Positions 1 to 7,148 of a DNA stretch of 34,140 nucleotides are shown piece by piece. This DNA comes from Anaerolineae bacterium (lineage in GTDB: Bacteria; Chloroflexota; Anaerolineae; Aggregatilineales; Phototrophicaceae). The stretch is taken from contig JAIOHM010000170.1 in assembly GCA_019912965.1 (NCBI GenBank), forward strand, positions 1-34,140. Direction: 5' to 3'. Positions within the stretch are counted from its first letter, which is position 1. The number at the start of each line of letters is the position of its first letter. The notes below the pieces were generated by a model. That model did no database searches, had not been told where the DNA came from, and saw only the letters and a program-made list of their open reading frames with translations. Made by a program: the position numbers and the translations under genes.

Positions 1-33
1 CCTTCCCCCGCACGCAGGGGAAGGGAGCAAAAC
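1..33. repeat. REP-like hairpin repeat, copy A
   Basis: CCTTCCCC at 1-8 pairs perfectly with GGGGAAGG at 17-24 around a loop containing CCGCACGC; a GGAGCAA tail follows. The loop is shared with copies at 5118-5143 and 7208-7231, whose stem sequences differ. This is a dispersed non-coding palindromic repeat; the window edge may truncate it. Confidence 0.6.
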
Positions 34-94
34 AAGTTGTTTGTGACTGTGTACAGTAGTTTATGGATAGGTTCTAAATCTATAAGAGATGGTT

Positions 95-177
95 TGCGGC
101 GATTGCGGCGATTGCGATTGCGAAAATGGGTTTGCGCGCAATGTCATAGATGTCGTCAATGTCGTCAATGTCGTACA
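95..177. repeat. Two adjacent period-9 tandem arrays
   Basis: TGCGGCGAT occurs twice in tandem (95-112) and decays into TGCGAT/TGCGAA. After a short gap, four 9-bp units follow at 142-177: TGTCATAGA, TGTCGTCAA, TGTCGTCAA, TGTCGTACA. The period is exact in both sets. A related unit (TTGCGGCGATT) recurs once near 344-354. Confidence 0.75.
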
Positions 178-241
178 CGGATTTTGCGACATTTTATGTC
201 GTCGGTGTCGGGATGGGTTTGGGCGACACGTATCGGTCGAT

Positions 242-289
242 AAGATTCGCAAAATTCTGCACAGGGATTTTGTGCAATTTGTGAATCTT
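242..289. repeat. Long imperfect inverted repeat / stem-loop
   Basis: The left arm (242-263, starting AAGATTC and ending TGCACA) pairs with the right arm (271-289, starting TGTGCA and ending GAATCTT) across a 7-nt loop. One mismatch and three bulged bases interrupt an otherwise continuous stem of about 18 pairs. No T-run follows, so it is not a standard terminator. Confidence 0.6.
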
Positions 290-300
290 TGAGACGGAAG

Positions 301-318
301 TGGCGGCGGTGGCGGCGG
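301..318. repeat. Period-9 GGC-rich tandem repeat
   Basis: TGGCGGCGG occurs twice in tandem and continues into CGGGA. It is the third period-9 array in the first 320 bases. Confidence 0.6.
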
Positions 319-389
319 CGGGATGGTTTGTCGAACAAAAGGTATTGCGGCGATTCGGGATGTGTCTGCTGCTGCAATACTTGCTGAAT

Positions 390-417
390 AGCTTTCAGCG
401 ATCAGCTTTCAGCAACC
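390..417. repeat. Heptamer tandem array (AGCNNNC x4)
   Basis: Four consecutive 7-bp units share AGC at their start and C at their end: AGCTTTC, AGCGATC, AGCTTTC, AGCAACC. The first and third are identical. The same period-7 habit recurs on both sides of leuS (23073-23114 and 26021-26041). Confidence 0.6.
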
Positions 418-473
418 CCATCTGGATGGAAGCTGTTTGTAGAAATAGTGTAGCAGGATTTGAGAGGAAAAGG

Positions 474-489
474 GTGACCAAATGGTCAC
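474..489. promoter_or_regulatory. 16-bp palindrome, possible operator
   Basis: GTGACCA (474-480) and TGGTCAC (483-489) are perfect inverted arms separated by AA. It lies about 180 bp upstream of the GntR promoter. It has the size of a dimeric regulator site, but no neighbouring gene is clearly served by it. Confidence 0.35.
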
Positions 490-668
490 TCTTTCGGGAC
501 GAAGTTGCTAACGGTTTCGAGGGAGGCGGATTGTTAAGCGGGTTGGGAAGGGGCTGGTATTTGGTTTGAGGTGCCAAGTGCAAGGGAAAAAGACTGTGGT
601 TTGAAGGGGAAGCAACACCACGCACAGCACAGGTTCTAAAAAATAACACACAAATTTCCGGCAACTGC

Positions 669-697
669 TTGACAATTGGACGATTTTTCCTTAGCAT
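669..697 (+). promoter_or_regulatory. Sigma70-type promoter of the GntR gene
   Basis: A perfect -35 (TTGACA, 669-674) is followed after 17 bp by TAGCAT (692-697, 4 of 6 matches). It sits 37 bp before the chosen ATG, and the -10 overlaps a 20-bp palindrome. Confidence 0.6.
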
Positions 698-715
698 CAA
701 TTATCAATAATTGAT
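696..715. promoter_or_regulatory. Perfect 9+2+9 palindrome over the GntR promoter start site
   Basis: Arms ATCAATTAT and ATAATTGAT flank CA. The site overlaps the -10 and the expected transcription start of the GntR gene, the usual place for an autorepressor. The sequence does not fit the usual GT/AC half-sites of FCD-type GntR operators, so assignment to this regulator is inference. Confidence 0.5.
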
Positions 716-734
716 TATAGATTACTTATCCTTC

Positions 735-1388
735 ATGACAGCTTCACCTCGCTTCAAAAAAGTCTCCTCGTTGTCTGACCAAGTGTATGAACACCTGCGT
801 CGTGCTATTATCTGCTCCGAACTCGTGCCGGGTGAAAAATTGGTTGAAATGGACATCGCAGCCCAGATGGGTACCAGCCAAGGGCCGGTTCGGGAAGCGC
901 TGCACCATCTTGAACATGACGGACTGGTTGAACGACGCGCCCGCAGTGCAACCTATGTCACCAGCATTCCATTGGACGAGATGTACGAGTTATTCTCTAT
1001 CCGCAGCACGATTGAGGTTTTTGCCATCCGGCGCACAGCCCAGAAAGTCACCCCTGCCCAATGTGAGGTTTTAGAGGATCTGGTACAAAAGATGGCTGAG
1101 GCGGGCAGACAACAGGAAATCATCACACTGGCGGAATATGACATGCAATTCCACCGCCATATTGTAGAGTGGTCGGGGAATGTGGGACTGCTGCACGTCT
1201 GGACGCCGCTTTCCAGCCAGATTCAACGCTTTATCGTGCAATCACATCCGCAGCAATACCCGGATTTTGTTGAGGTGGGGATACGCCACCAACCGATTGT
1301 GGCAGCCCTCCGCGCCCATGATGGCAAGGGAGCAGCGCAAACCATGCAGGATCATATTATGCTCATCTGGTCACAGATTAATCCCTAG
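735..1388 (+). CDS. GntR family (FadR/FCD-type) transcriptional regulator
   Basis: A 217-residue protein with an N-terminal winged helix (about residues 12-75; SDQVYEHLRRAI and GTSQGPVREALHHLEHDGLVERR are typical of the GntR DNA-binding domain) and an all-helical FCD ligand domain (IRSTIEVFAIR onward, with the helical HRHIVEW segment). FCD regulators sense sugar acids, other organic acids or fatty acids and usually repress adjacent catabolic genes. I chose ATG 735; an in-frame TTG at 711 would add eight residues but lies inside the palindrome and close to the transcription start. It is followed, after a 199-bp gap with a nested hairpin, by the sugar-binding protein gene, so it probably controls the sugar-acid genes. 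The effector is unknown. Confidence 0.9.
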   Translation: MTASPRFKKVSSLSDQVYEHLRRAIICSELVPGEKLVEMDIAAQMGTSQGPVREALHHLEHDGLVERRARSATYVTSIPLDEMYELFSIRSTIEVFAIRRTAQKVTPAQCEVLEDLVQKMAEAGRQQEIITLAEYDMQFHRHIVEWSGNVGLLHVWTPLSSQIQRFIVQSHPQQYPDFVEVGIRHQPIVAALRAHDGKGAAQTMQDHIMLIWSQINP

Positions 1389-1436
1389 CCGATTTCTGGA
1401 ATACACTTCAGGAAACCTGTTCGTGTATGAATCGGC
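1388..1436. promoter_or_regulatory. Nested inverted repeat after the GntR gene
   Basis: Three stems nest: GCCGATT/AATCGGC (1388-1394 with 1430-1436), ATACAC/GTGTAT (1401-1406 with 1423-1428), and CAGG/CCTG (1409-1412 with 1416-1419) closing an AAA loop. It begins on the last base of the GntR stop codon. No T-run follows, so attenuation, mRNA processing or protein binding are more likely than simple termination. A TACAATC box follows at 1440. Confidence 0.5.
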
Positions 1437-1587
1437 AGATACAATCGCTAACGGATCTATTTTCAGGGAGGTCGCCATTTCCAAATCGCTACTCAATATT
1501 TCTACAGCCGGGTATTTCAAAATTGCAGCCTACATTGAACCCTTCAGCGATCCATTTGAGCAAAGATTTGTAAAGGGGATATAAATT

Positions 1588-2982
1588 ATGAAGAAAAGTA
1601 AACTCAGCCGTCGGGCATTCCTGCGCGCCGCCGCTGGTTCCGGAGCCGCGCTGTTGGCGGCGCAGGGCGGACTTGCGCTGGCACAAGACCCAACCGCAAC
1701 TCCCGCTCCGCTGCCTCAAGGCGCGGCAGGCAAATTGACCATTATCCATAAGACCGAGTATTTCTCGGCAGTTCAGGATTTGTTCCGTGAAAATGTGGTT
1801 CAGTTCGCCGCAGATAAAGGCGTTGAACTGGACATCTCGACCGCTAACCCGGAAATCTTCGGCGATTTTCTGGCGAAAATGGTGGCGGCTGTAGAGGCCG
1901 GGAATCCGCCGGACATCAGCTATCATGTTCTGAGCATTCCGCAAATGTACGCGCTGGACATCCTTGAGGATATGACGGATGTGGTGGAACAGGCCATCAG
2001 CCAGTACGGCGCGGTTATCCCCAGAATGGCAGAGTTCAACGCCAAGATTGACAACAAGTGGTGGGCAGTGCCCTTCATGAGCGTCACGGGCGCGTACTTT
2101 GCCCGCCGGGATGTATTTGAAGCCAAAGGCATTGATGTCAATACTTTGGATACATGGGACTCCCGCCGCGATGCTGCGCTGGAAGTCTCCGACCCGGACA
2201 ACCAGATGTGGGGTTGGGGTTTTTCGATCAACCGCAGCGGCGACGCACATGGTTTGATCCTCGGCGTGATTCAGGGCTTCGGCGGCAGCTTCACGGACGA
2301 GACAGGACTGCTGGTCACTTTCAATTCGCCGGAAACGGTGGCGGCAGTTGAATGGTTAGCGGAAATTTACACAAGCGATAAATACAAGCCAATGCTGCCG
2401 CCGGGCGTTGAAAGCTGGACGGACACGGGCAACAACGAAGCCTATCTGGCGGGGACGATTGCGCTCACCACCAATCAACCGAGCGTTTATGGCGCGGCGC
2501 GGGCCAATGATCCCGAACTGTTCGCCAATACTGCCGTACTCCATGCGCCGAAAACGCTGGATGGACGTTTGCTGGAGGCAGGTGGCAGCGGCTGGTTCAC
2601 GATCTTCCGGGGCGCACAGAATAAAGATGTGGCGAAGGAATTGATCCTGAACATGCTTGATCCGGCGAGACTGACGCCGATGGTACAGGTGGGCGGCGGT
2701 TTGTTCCTGCCCGCTTACGAAAACCTGTGGACGGATGATGTGCTGGGGACTGACCCGAACTTCGCCGTGTTCCGTGACATTCTGCTGAACGAAGAAATCT
2801 TCTATGGTCGTTCTCACCCAGCCAAACCAAGCGCATTGATTGATGCGATTGACGGTGCGGGTATCACCAGCCAGATGATGGCGAACGCGACCAGCGGCGG
2901 GATGAGCGCGGCTGATGCGGTTAAAGATGCTCACGACAAAATCGTGCAAATCTTTGAAGAGAACGGTGTTCCTCAAGCGTAA
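1588..2982 (+). CDS. Tat-exported sugar ABC transporter substrate-binding protein
   Basis: A 464-residue family-1 extracellular solute-binding protein. The N-terminus carries a twin-arginine signal (SRRAFLR at residues 7-13, then an Ala/Leu-rich core to about residue 33), followed by a low-complexity TATPAPLP linker. There is no lipobox cysteine, so the mature protein appears not to be lipid-anchored by the classical route. The body (PDISYHVLSIPQ, NNEAYLAGTIALTTNQPS) is typical of binding proteins for sugars or glycosides. The start follows a clear AAGGGG ribosome site. It is the first structural gene before the fused permease, and a hairpin plus T-run between them should lower downstream expression. 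The ligand is probably a hexuronate, aldonate or oligomer, judging from the neighbouring enzymes; that is inference. Confidence 0.9.
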   Translation: MKKSKLSRRAFLRAAAGSGAALLAAQGGLALAQDPTATPAPLPQGAAGKLTIIHKTEYFSAVQDLFRENVVQFAADKGVELDISTANPEIFGDFLAKMVAAVEAGNPPDISYHVLSIPQMYALDILEDMTDVVEQAISQYGAVIPRMAEFNAKIDNKWWAVPFMSVTGAYFARRDVFEAKGIDVNTLDTWDSRRDAALEVSDPDNQMWGWGFSINRSGDAHGLILGVIQGFGGSFTDETGLLVTFNSPETVAAVEWLAEIYTSDKYKPMLPPGVESWTDTGNNEAYLAGTIALTTNQPSVYGAARANDPELFANTAVLHAPKTLDGRLLEAGGSGWFTIFRGAQNKDVAKELILNMLDPARLTPMVQVGGGLFLPAYENLWTDDVLGTDPNFAVFRDILLNEEIFYGRSHPAKPSALIDAIDGAGITSQMMANATSGGMSAADAVKDAHDKIVQIFEENGVPQA

Positions 2983-2992
2983 TGTGTTGATG

Positions 2993-3029
2993 CAGGGAGA
3001 GGGCGGCGATTGTCGCTCTCTCTGTTTTT
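2993..3029 (+). terminator. Hairpin-T terminator/attenuator between binding protein and permease
   Basis: CAGGGAGAG (2993-3001) pairs with CTCTCTCTG (3016-3024), one G-T pair included, and TTTTT follows directly. Its place inside the transporter operon suggests partial termination that yields more binding protein than permease. Confidence 0.7.
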
Positions 3030-3108
3030 ATCCCTTCAGGTACTCGATTCGTCGGAACGCCAAGACGAAGCCTGCAAGACCGTATCACAACCGAAAGGGA
3101 CACACCTT

Positions 3109-5067
3109 ATGGATAAAGAAATCGGGCTGAGCGCCTCGGCCCATGTGCTGCAGTCGTACCGCGCCAACCGACCCAGACGTCTGGAAGCTATCTTTGGGCG
3201 AGACTGGAAGATTGCGCTTCCTTTCGTGCTGCCACTGGTTATCATCATGGCGGGCTTGATTCTGTGGCCGTTCATTAATGCAATTATGCTGAGTATGACG
3301 GTGCGTTCGCTGGTAACACGAACCGAGCAGTATGTGGGGCTGATGAATTACTCACGACTGCTCCAAGACAGTGATTTCCTCACTACTGTCGGCAATACAA
3401 TTGTTTTCACCTTTTTTTCGGTGAGCATCAAGTTTGTGGTGGGGATGGCAGTTGCGCTGCTGCTCAACAGCCGCATGTTATTCCGCAATGTGCTGACCGC
3501 GCTGATGCTGCTGCCCTGGATTGTGCCAGAGGTGGTGACGGCGTTAACGTGGCGCAGCATTTATGACCCGATCTTTGGCGGCCTGAATCCGATCCTCATG
3601 CAGCTTGGCATTCTTGACCGTCCGGTGGCATGGCTGGCAGAGCCGGGACTGGCGATGGCAAGCGTGATCGCCGTGAATGTGTGGAAGGGTATCCCGTTCT
3701 ATACGATCCTCCTGCTGGCGGGGCTTAAGGCCATCGACCGGGAGCAGTATGAAGCGGCTGAAGTGGACGGGGCGGGCTGGATTCAACAATTCAGAAATAT
3801 CACACTGCCGGGACTGCGGTATGTGATTATCGTTACTGTACTGCTTTCATTTATTTCGACTTTTAACACGTTTGGTTTGATCTATCTGATGACGGGCGGC
3901 GGCCCCGGCGGCGCAACCCGGTTGTTCTCCATTCTGGCTTATGAAAAGGCAATCATCGGCCTGCGCTTTGGGCCGGGGATCGCAACCGCATTCAGCATGG
4001 CACCGGTGATGATCCTGGTGATTTTTGTGCTGGCGCGGGTGATGCGGCCTGATCAACACAGCAACGATAACCAACGCGAATCGTTCATGGATCGGGCGAT
4101 GGGTCAAGTTGGGCGGGGGCTGGGATTCCTGCTCGATCTGATTTTCCTGCCGTTTGAGTGGTTAGGTGAGGTGGCAGGGCGGGTCTTCAAAAGTGTCGTG
4201 CCCAAAGACAAAGCTGGTCAACCGCGCTTGAAACGTTCGCAGCAGCAGAATATGACGCTGGGAATCCGCATGATGCTGCTGATACCGATGCTGATTTTTG
4301 TCCTGTTTCCGTTTTACTGGATTATCATTACATCGTTCAAGTCCGATTCCCAGATTCAGCAGTTCAATTCGATCTACTGGCCTAGTCCCTGGACACTTGA
4401 CCAGTATCGCTCGCTGTTGTTCGATACGCCGTTTCTGACGTGGTTCCGCAATACGGTTATTGTGGCAGTCGCCAGCACCGCGATTTCGGTGTTTGTGGCA
4501 GCGATGGCGGCGTATGCACTGGCGCGGCTGAAATTCCTCGGCGGGGGGTTGCTTACAACACTGCTGCTGGTGACGTATCTGCTGCCGGGTTCGCTGCTGT
4601 TTATTCCCCTGTATCGTATCCTGACTGAGTTGGGGATTATCAATAGCTATTCGGCGCTGATCGTGACCTACCCGACTTTCCTGATGCCGTTTGCGACGTG
4701 GGTGATGCTGGGTTATTTCCGTTCGATTCCGGTTGAACTGGAGGAAGCCGCGCTGATTGATGGGGCGAACCGATTTGTGGCGTTCTGGCGGGTGACACTG
4801 CCGCTGGCTGCTCCGGCGCTGCTTTCGGTTACGTTGTTCGCGTTCACCAATGCATGGAATGAGTTTTTGTTCGCGTTTGTGTTCATCACCAGCGAGAATC
4901 TGAAAACGCTGCCCGTTGGTCTGCAACTGCTGGTGTTCGGGGATATTTATCCCTGGGGAAAACTGATGGCGGCTTCGCTGTTGATGGCGATTCCGGTCAT
5001 GGCGGTTTACCTCTATGCACAGCGGTATCTGGTTGAAGGGCTGACCGCAGGGAGCATTAAAGGGTAA
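3109..5067 (+). CDS. Fused sugar ABC permease (MalF-type plus MalG-type in one chain)
   Basis: A 652-residue inner-membrane protein containing two complete binding-protein-dependent permease domains. The first half ends in an EAA loop (EAAEVDGAGWIQQFRNITLP, about residues 214-233) and the second carries another (EEAALIDGANRFVAFWRVTLP, about 545-565); these contact the ATPase subunits. The domains usually sit in two separate subunits of about 280-320 residues. A linker of roughly 70 residues (about 309-378), with an amphipathic stretch GLGFLLDLIFLPFEWLG, joins them; both joined ends should be cytoplasmic, so the fusion is topologically reasonable. I chose ATG 3109 (GAAAGGGA upstream) over ATG 3010, which lies next to the attenuator and adds 33 non-family residues. 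No ATPase gene lies nearby, so a shared MsmX-type ATPase elsewhere is likely. Confidence 0.9.
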   Translation: MDKEIGLSASAHVLQSYRANRPRRLEAIFGRDWKIALPFVLPLVIIMAGLILWPFINAIMLSMTVRSLVTRTEQYVGLMNYSRLLQDSDFLTTVGNTIVFTFFSVSIKFVVGMAVALLLNSRMLFRNVLTALMLLPWIVPEVVTALTWRSIYDPIFGGLNPILMQLGILDRPVAWLAEPGLAMASVIAVNVWKGIPFYTILLLAGLKAIDREQYEAAEVDGAGWIQQFRNITLPGLRYVIIVTVLLSFISTFNTFGLIYLMTGGGPGGATRLFSILAYEKAIIGLRFGPGIATAFSMAPVMILVIFVLARVMRPDQHSNDNQRESFMDRAMGQVGRGLGFLLDLIFLPFEWLGEVAGRVFKSVVPKDKAGQPRLKRSQQQNMTLGIRMMLLIPMLIFVLFPFYWIIITSFKSDSQIQQFNSIYWPSPWTLDQYRSLLFDTPFLTWFRNTVIVAVASTAISVFVAAMAAYALARLKFLGGGLLTTLLLVTYLLPGSLLFIPLYRILTELGIINSYSALIVTYPTFLMPFATWVMLGYFRSIPVELEEAALIDGANRFVAFWRVTLPLAAPALLSVTLFAFTNAWNEFLFAFVFITSENLKTLPVGLQLLVFGDIYPWGKLMAASLLMAIPVMAVYLYAQRYLVEGLTAGSIKG

Positions 5068-5102
5068 GGTAAAAGATTACACCTATTGGTTTTTCTTCGC
5101 TA

Positions 5103-5145
5103 AACCCCACCCCCTAACCCCCTCCCCGCACGCGAGGAGGGGGAA
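5103..5145. repeat. REP-like hairpin repeat, copy B
   Basis: A pyrimidine-rich lead precedes CCCCCTCC (5118-5125) and GGAGGGGG (5136-5143), a perfect stem around loop CCGCACGCGA. The core is nearly the same as copy C at 7208-7231, with one extra pair. It lies in the 259-bp gap between the permease and the aldo/keto reductase. Confidence 0.7.
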
Positions 5146-5198
5146 CAAATACAGCGGGGTTGCGACGGACACCTCAAAGGTATGGTGCAGTGAACCGT

Positions 5199-5219
5199 AC
5201 CGGAGAGGGGATCTCCGGT
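5199..5219. repeat. Perfect 8-bp stem hairpin
   Basis: ACCGGAGA and TCTCCGGT flank the loop GGGGA. No T-run follows. A CAGTGAACC word just upstream also occurs at the right end of the element near 7149-7294, so this may be part of a larger degenerate repeat. Confidence 0.5.
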
Positions 5220-5270
5220 AAGCTCATGCGAGATGAAGACTGAAAGTGGCATAATGACCACGCAAAAATA

Positions 5271-5305
5271 AATCAGGCTTGGAATGTTTCCCAAGCCTGA
5301 TTTTT
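5271..5305. terminator. Bidirectional rho-independent terminator
   Basis: AATCAGGCTTGG (5271-5282) and CCAAGCCTGATT (5291-5302) form a 12-bp perfect stem followed by T5 on the plus strand and by TTTATTTTT on the minus strand. It sits between the ends of the convergent permease and aldo/keto reductase genes and serves both. Confidence 0.88.
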
Positions 5306-5326
5306 ATGGTTATATGCGGCCTGATT

Positions 5327-6358
5327 TTAATCGTATGGCACGGGCGTTGGATTACGTTCGAATCCGCGCTGATGCCAGTAGGGATAAATCGGCTCGGTTT
5401 GGCTGGCTGCATCGAGCTTCGCAACCTGTTCAGCCGTGAGATTCCATCCGACCGCGCCGAGATTCTGGTGCAGTTGGGCTTCGTTGCGGGCGCCGATGAT
5501 AATGCTGGCAATGGTTGGGCGCTGCAACAGCCAGTTTAAAGCAACCTGCGCCACAGTTTTGCCGGTTTCTTCGGCTACAGCATCCAGCACATCCACCAGA
5601 TTATAGAACCAGTCGTCGGGAACCGCTGGCCCCTGACCGCCTCCCTGATAAATACGACTGTCGGGCGGGATAGGGTGGTTGCGGCGGAATTTCCCGCTCA
5701 GTCGTCCACCTGCCAGCGGACTCCATACCAACGTTCCAACATTCTGATCCAACGCCAGCGGCATCAATTCCCATTCAAATTCGCGCCCGATCAACGAATA
5801 ATACGCCTGATGGCCTACATAACGAGTCCAGCCGTACTTATCCGAAACGGCCAGCGATTTCATTAAGTGCCAGCCGGAAAAATTGGAGCAAGCGATGTAA
5901 CGCACTTTGCCACTTCGCACCAGATCATCCAGCGCCCGCAGGGTTTCTTCAAGCGCGGTTTGGGCATCAAATCCGTGCAGGGTGTAGATGTCGATGTAAT
6001 CGGTCTGGAGGCGGCGCAGACTGGCTTCGCAGGAGCGCAGCAGATGAAAACGCGAAGACCCCAGATCATTGGCATCGCTGCTCATGCGAAAGGTAGCTTT
6101 GGTGGAAAGCAGCAGTTTATCCCGCCGTCCAACAATGGCCTGCCCCAGAATTTCTTCCGAGCGTCCTTTGGAATATACATCGGCAGTATCAAACATGTTC
6201 GCCCCGGCTTCCAGACAAATATCAACCAAACGGCTGGCCTCGTCAACATCGCTGCTGCCCCACGCACGAAAGAATTCATTTCCGCCGCCAAAGGTGGCCG
6301 TGCCGAAACTCAGCACCGGAACTTTGAAACCCGACCCTCCCAGCAATCTGAATTCCAT
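5327..6358 (-). CDS. Aldo/keto reductase
   Basis: A 343-residue TIM-barrel NAD(P)H-dependent oxidoreductase. The catalytic tetrad is visible: D57 (FDTAD), Y62 (DVYS), K87 (LLLSTK) and H128 (DIYTLHGFD). The C-terminal IASIIIGARNEAQLHQNLGA segment is the usual cofactor-binding region. It is the last gene of the minus-strand cluster, five bases after the stop of the RraA-like gene, so the two are probably translationally coupled. I chose ATG 6358; a GTG at 6379 would add seven residues overlapping the upstream gene. A likely role is reduction of an aldehyde released by aldol cleavage, or of a sugar; the substrate is not evident from sequence. Confidence 0.9.
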   Translation of the reverse strand: MEFRLLGGSGFKVPVLSFGTATFGGGNEFFRAWGSSDVDEASRLVDICLEAGANMFDTADVYSKGRSEEILGQAIVGRRDKLLLSTKATFRMSSDANDLGSSRFHLLRSCEASLRRLQTDYIDIYTLHGFDAQTALEETLRALDDLVRSGKVRYIACSNFSGWHLMKSLAVSDKYGWTRYVGHQAYYSLIGREFEWELMPLALDQNVGTLVWSPLAGGRLSGKFRRNHPIPPDSRIYQGGGQGPAVPDDWFYNLVDVLDAVAEETGKTVAQVALNWLLQRPTIASIIIGARNEAQLHQNLGAVGWNLTAEQVAKLDAASQTEPIYPYWHQRGFERNPTPVPYD

Positions 6359-6363
6359 AGGCT

Positions 6364-7065
6364 TCAGGCGCGCCCCCACTTTTTGTAGGCATCATCGAAG
6401 GACATGCCTTTGGCGACATCTTCGCGCATACCCTGTTCTCTGGCTTCCAATTCTTCCGCTTTGACGAGGGCTTCCATCGCAATGGCTTCGGGGACGACAA
6501 CGACGCCATCGGCCTCACCGATAATCCAATCGCCGGGATTGACGCGCACACGGCTGGTCACCGTTCCGGGCATCCCAATTGACGAATTCAAACCCGTCAT
6601 GCGCCAACGGCTGTTGGATTCGATGGGCGAAGTTCCGCGCGCACAGGGCGTAAAATCGGGAATCACTTCCAGCCCAAGCCAATCGCGGATGTAGGAATCA
6701 AGGACGATGCCGGTTGCGCCGCCCTGCTTGAGCGCCCAACTGGTCATTTCGCCGAACTTGCCCGCGTGCTGTTCACCACCACATTCGAGGACGACCACAC
6801 ATCCGGGATACAGCGCTTCCATAAGCTGCTCGAAATAATTACCAACCCACTCGCCGCCCTGTTCACCGCGCGGAATGGCGACAGCACTGCCGCGAACGGT
6901 GATGGCGCGACCTGCCAGATGGCGATGGGGAAACAGCGGCTTGATACCCAGATCGAGGCACTGATTGGGATAACCCATCTGATCCAGCGTATCGTACACA
7001 TTGGCGACGCGGATTTTGTCCCAACGGGCTTGTAATTCGACAATTGATGGTTGTTGTTCAGACAT
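6364..7065 (-). CDS. RraA-family (HMG/CHA aldolase-like) protein
   Basis: A 233-residue RraA-like fold protein. Family marks are present: GGATGIVLDSYIRDW with the R127-D128 pair and D123, and the distal GDWIIGEADGVVVVP (178-192). Members with these residues are divalent-metal class II aldolases or oxaloacetate decarboxylases acting on 4-hydroxy-4-methyl-2-oxoglutarate and related 2-oxo acids; others (RraA itself) inhibit RNase E. Next to sugar-acid dehydratases, cleavage of a 2-keto-3-deoxy acid to pyruvate plus an aldehyde is the attractive reading, but that is inference. The start follows an AGAGG site. It is separated from the upstream dehydratase gene by 307 bp of repeats, unlike the tighter spacing elsewhere in the cluster. 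Confidence 0.85.
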   Translation of the reverse strand: MSEQQPSIVELQARWDKIRVANVYDTLDQMGYPNQCLDLGIKPLFPHRHLAGRAITVRGSAVAIPRGEQGGEWVGNYFEQLMEALYPGCVVVLECGGEQHAGKFGEMTSWALKQGGATGIVLDSYIRDWLGLEVIPDFTPCARGTSPIESNSRWRMTGLNSSIGMPGTVTSRVRVNPGDWIIGEADGVVVVPEAIAMEALVKAEELEAREQGMREDVAKGMSFDDAYKKWGRA

Positions 7066-7148
7066 TGGTTTTTACCTCTAAAAATGAATGAAGATTTCGT
7101 TTGCATTAACCAAAAGTGGCTTCATACTGATTTACCCTAACCCCGCAC

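Larger units (their letters stand above)
34..668. other. Gene-free, repeat-rich region
   Basis: No convincing gene is seen. Reading frames here have repetitive composition (Arg/Cys-rich or Ala/Gly-rich products of 9-bp repeats), lack ribosome binding sites and resemble no family I know. The region holds two period-9 arrays, a GGC-rich period-9 array, a long imperfect hairpin (242-289), a heptamer array (390-417) and a 16-bp palindrome (474-489). It looks like an accretion of intergenic repeats upstream of the GntR gene. Confidence 0.6.

Noticed and set aside
95..417. CRISPR array
   Set aside because: Repeat units are 7 or 9 bp without spacers, and no cas genes are present.
1489..2250. Open frame of 253 codons antisense to the binding-protein gene
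   Set aside because: It is a mirror frame of a well-supported gene with no domain and no ribosome site. The same applies to 4162-4926, 8682-9521 and 19825-20766.
5356..5365. GTTCGAATCC, resembling a tRNA T-arm
   Set aside because: It lies in the aldo/keto reductase C-terminus (ERNP codons), and no acceptor, D or anticodon arms surround it.
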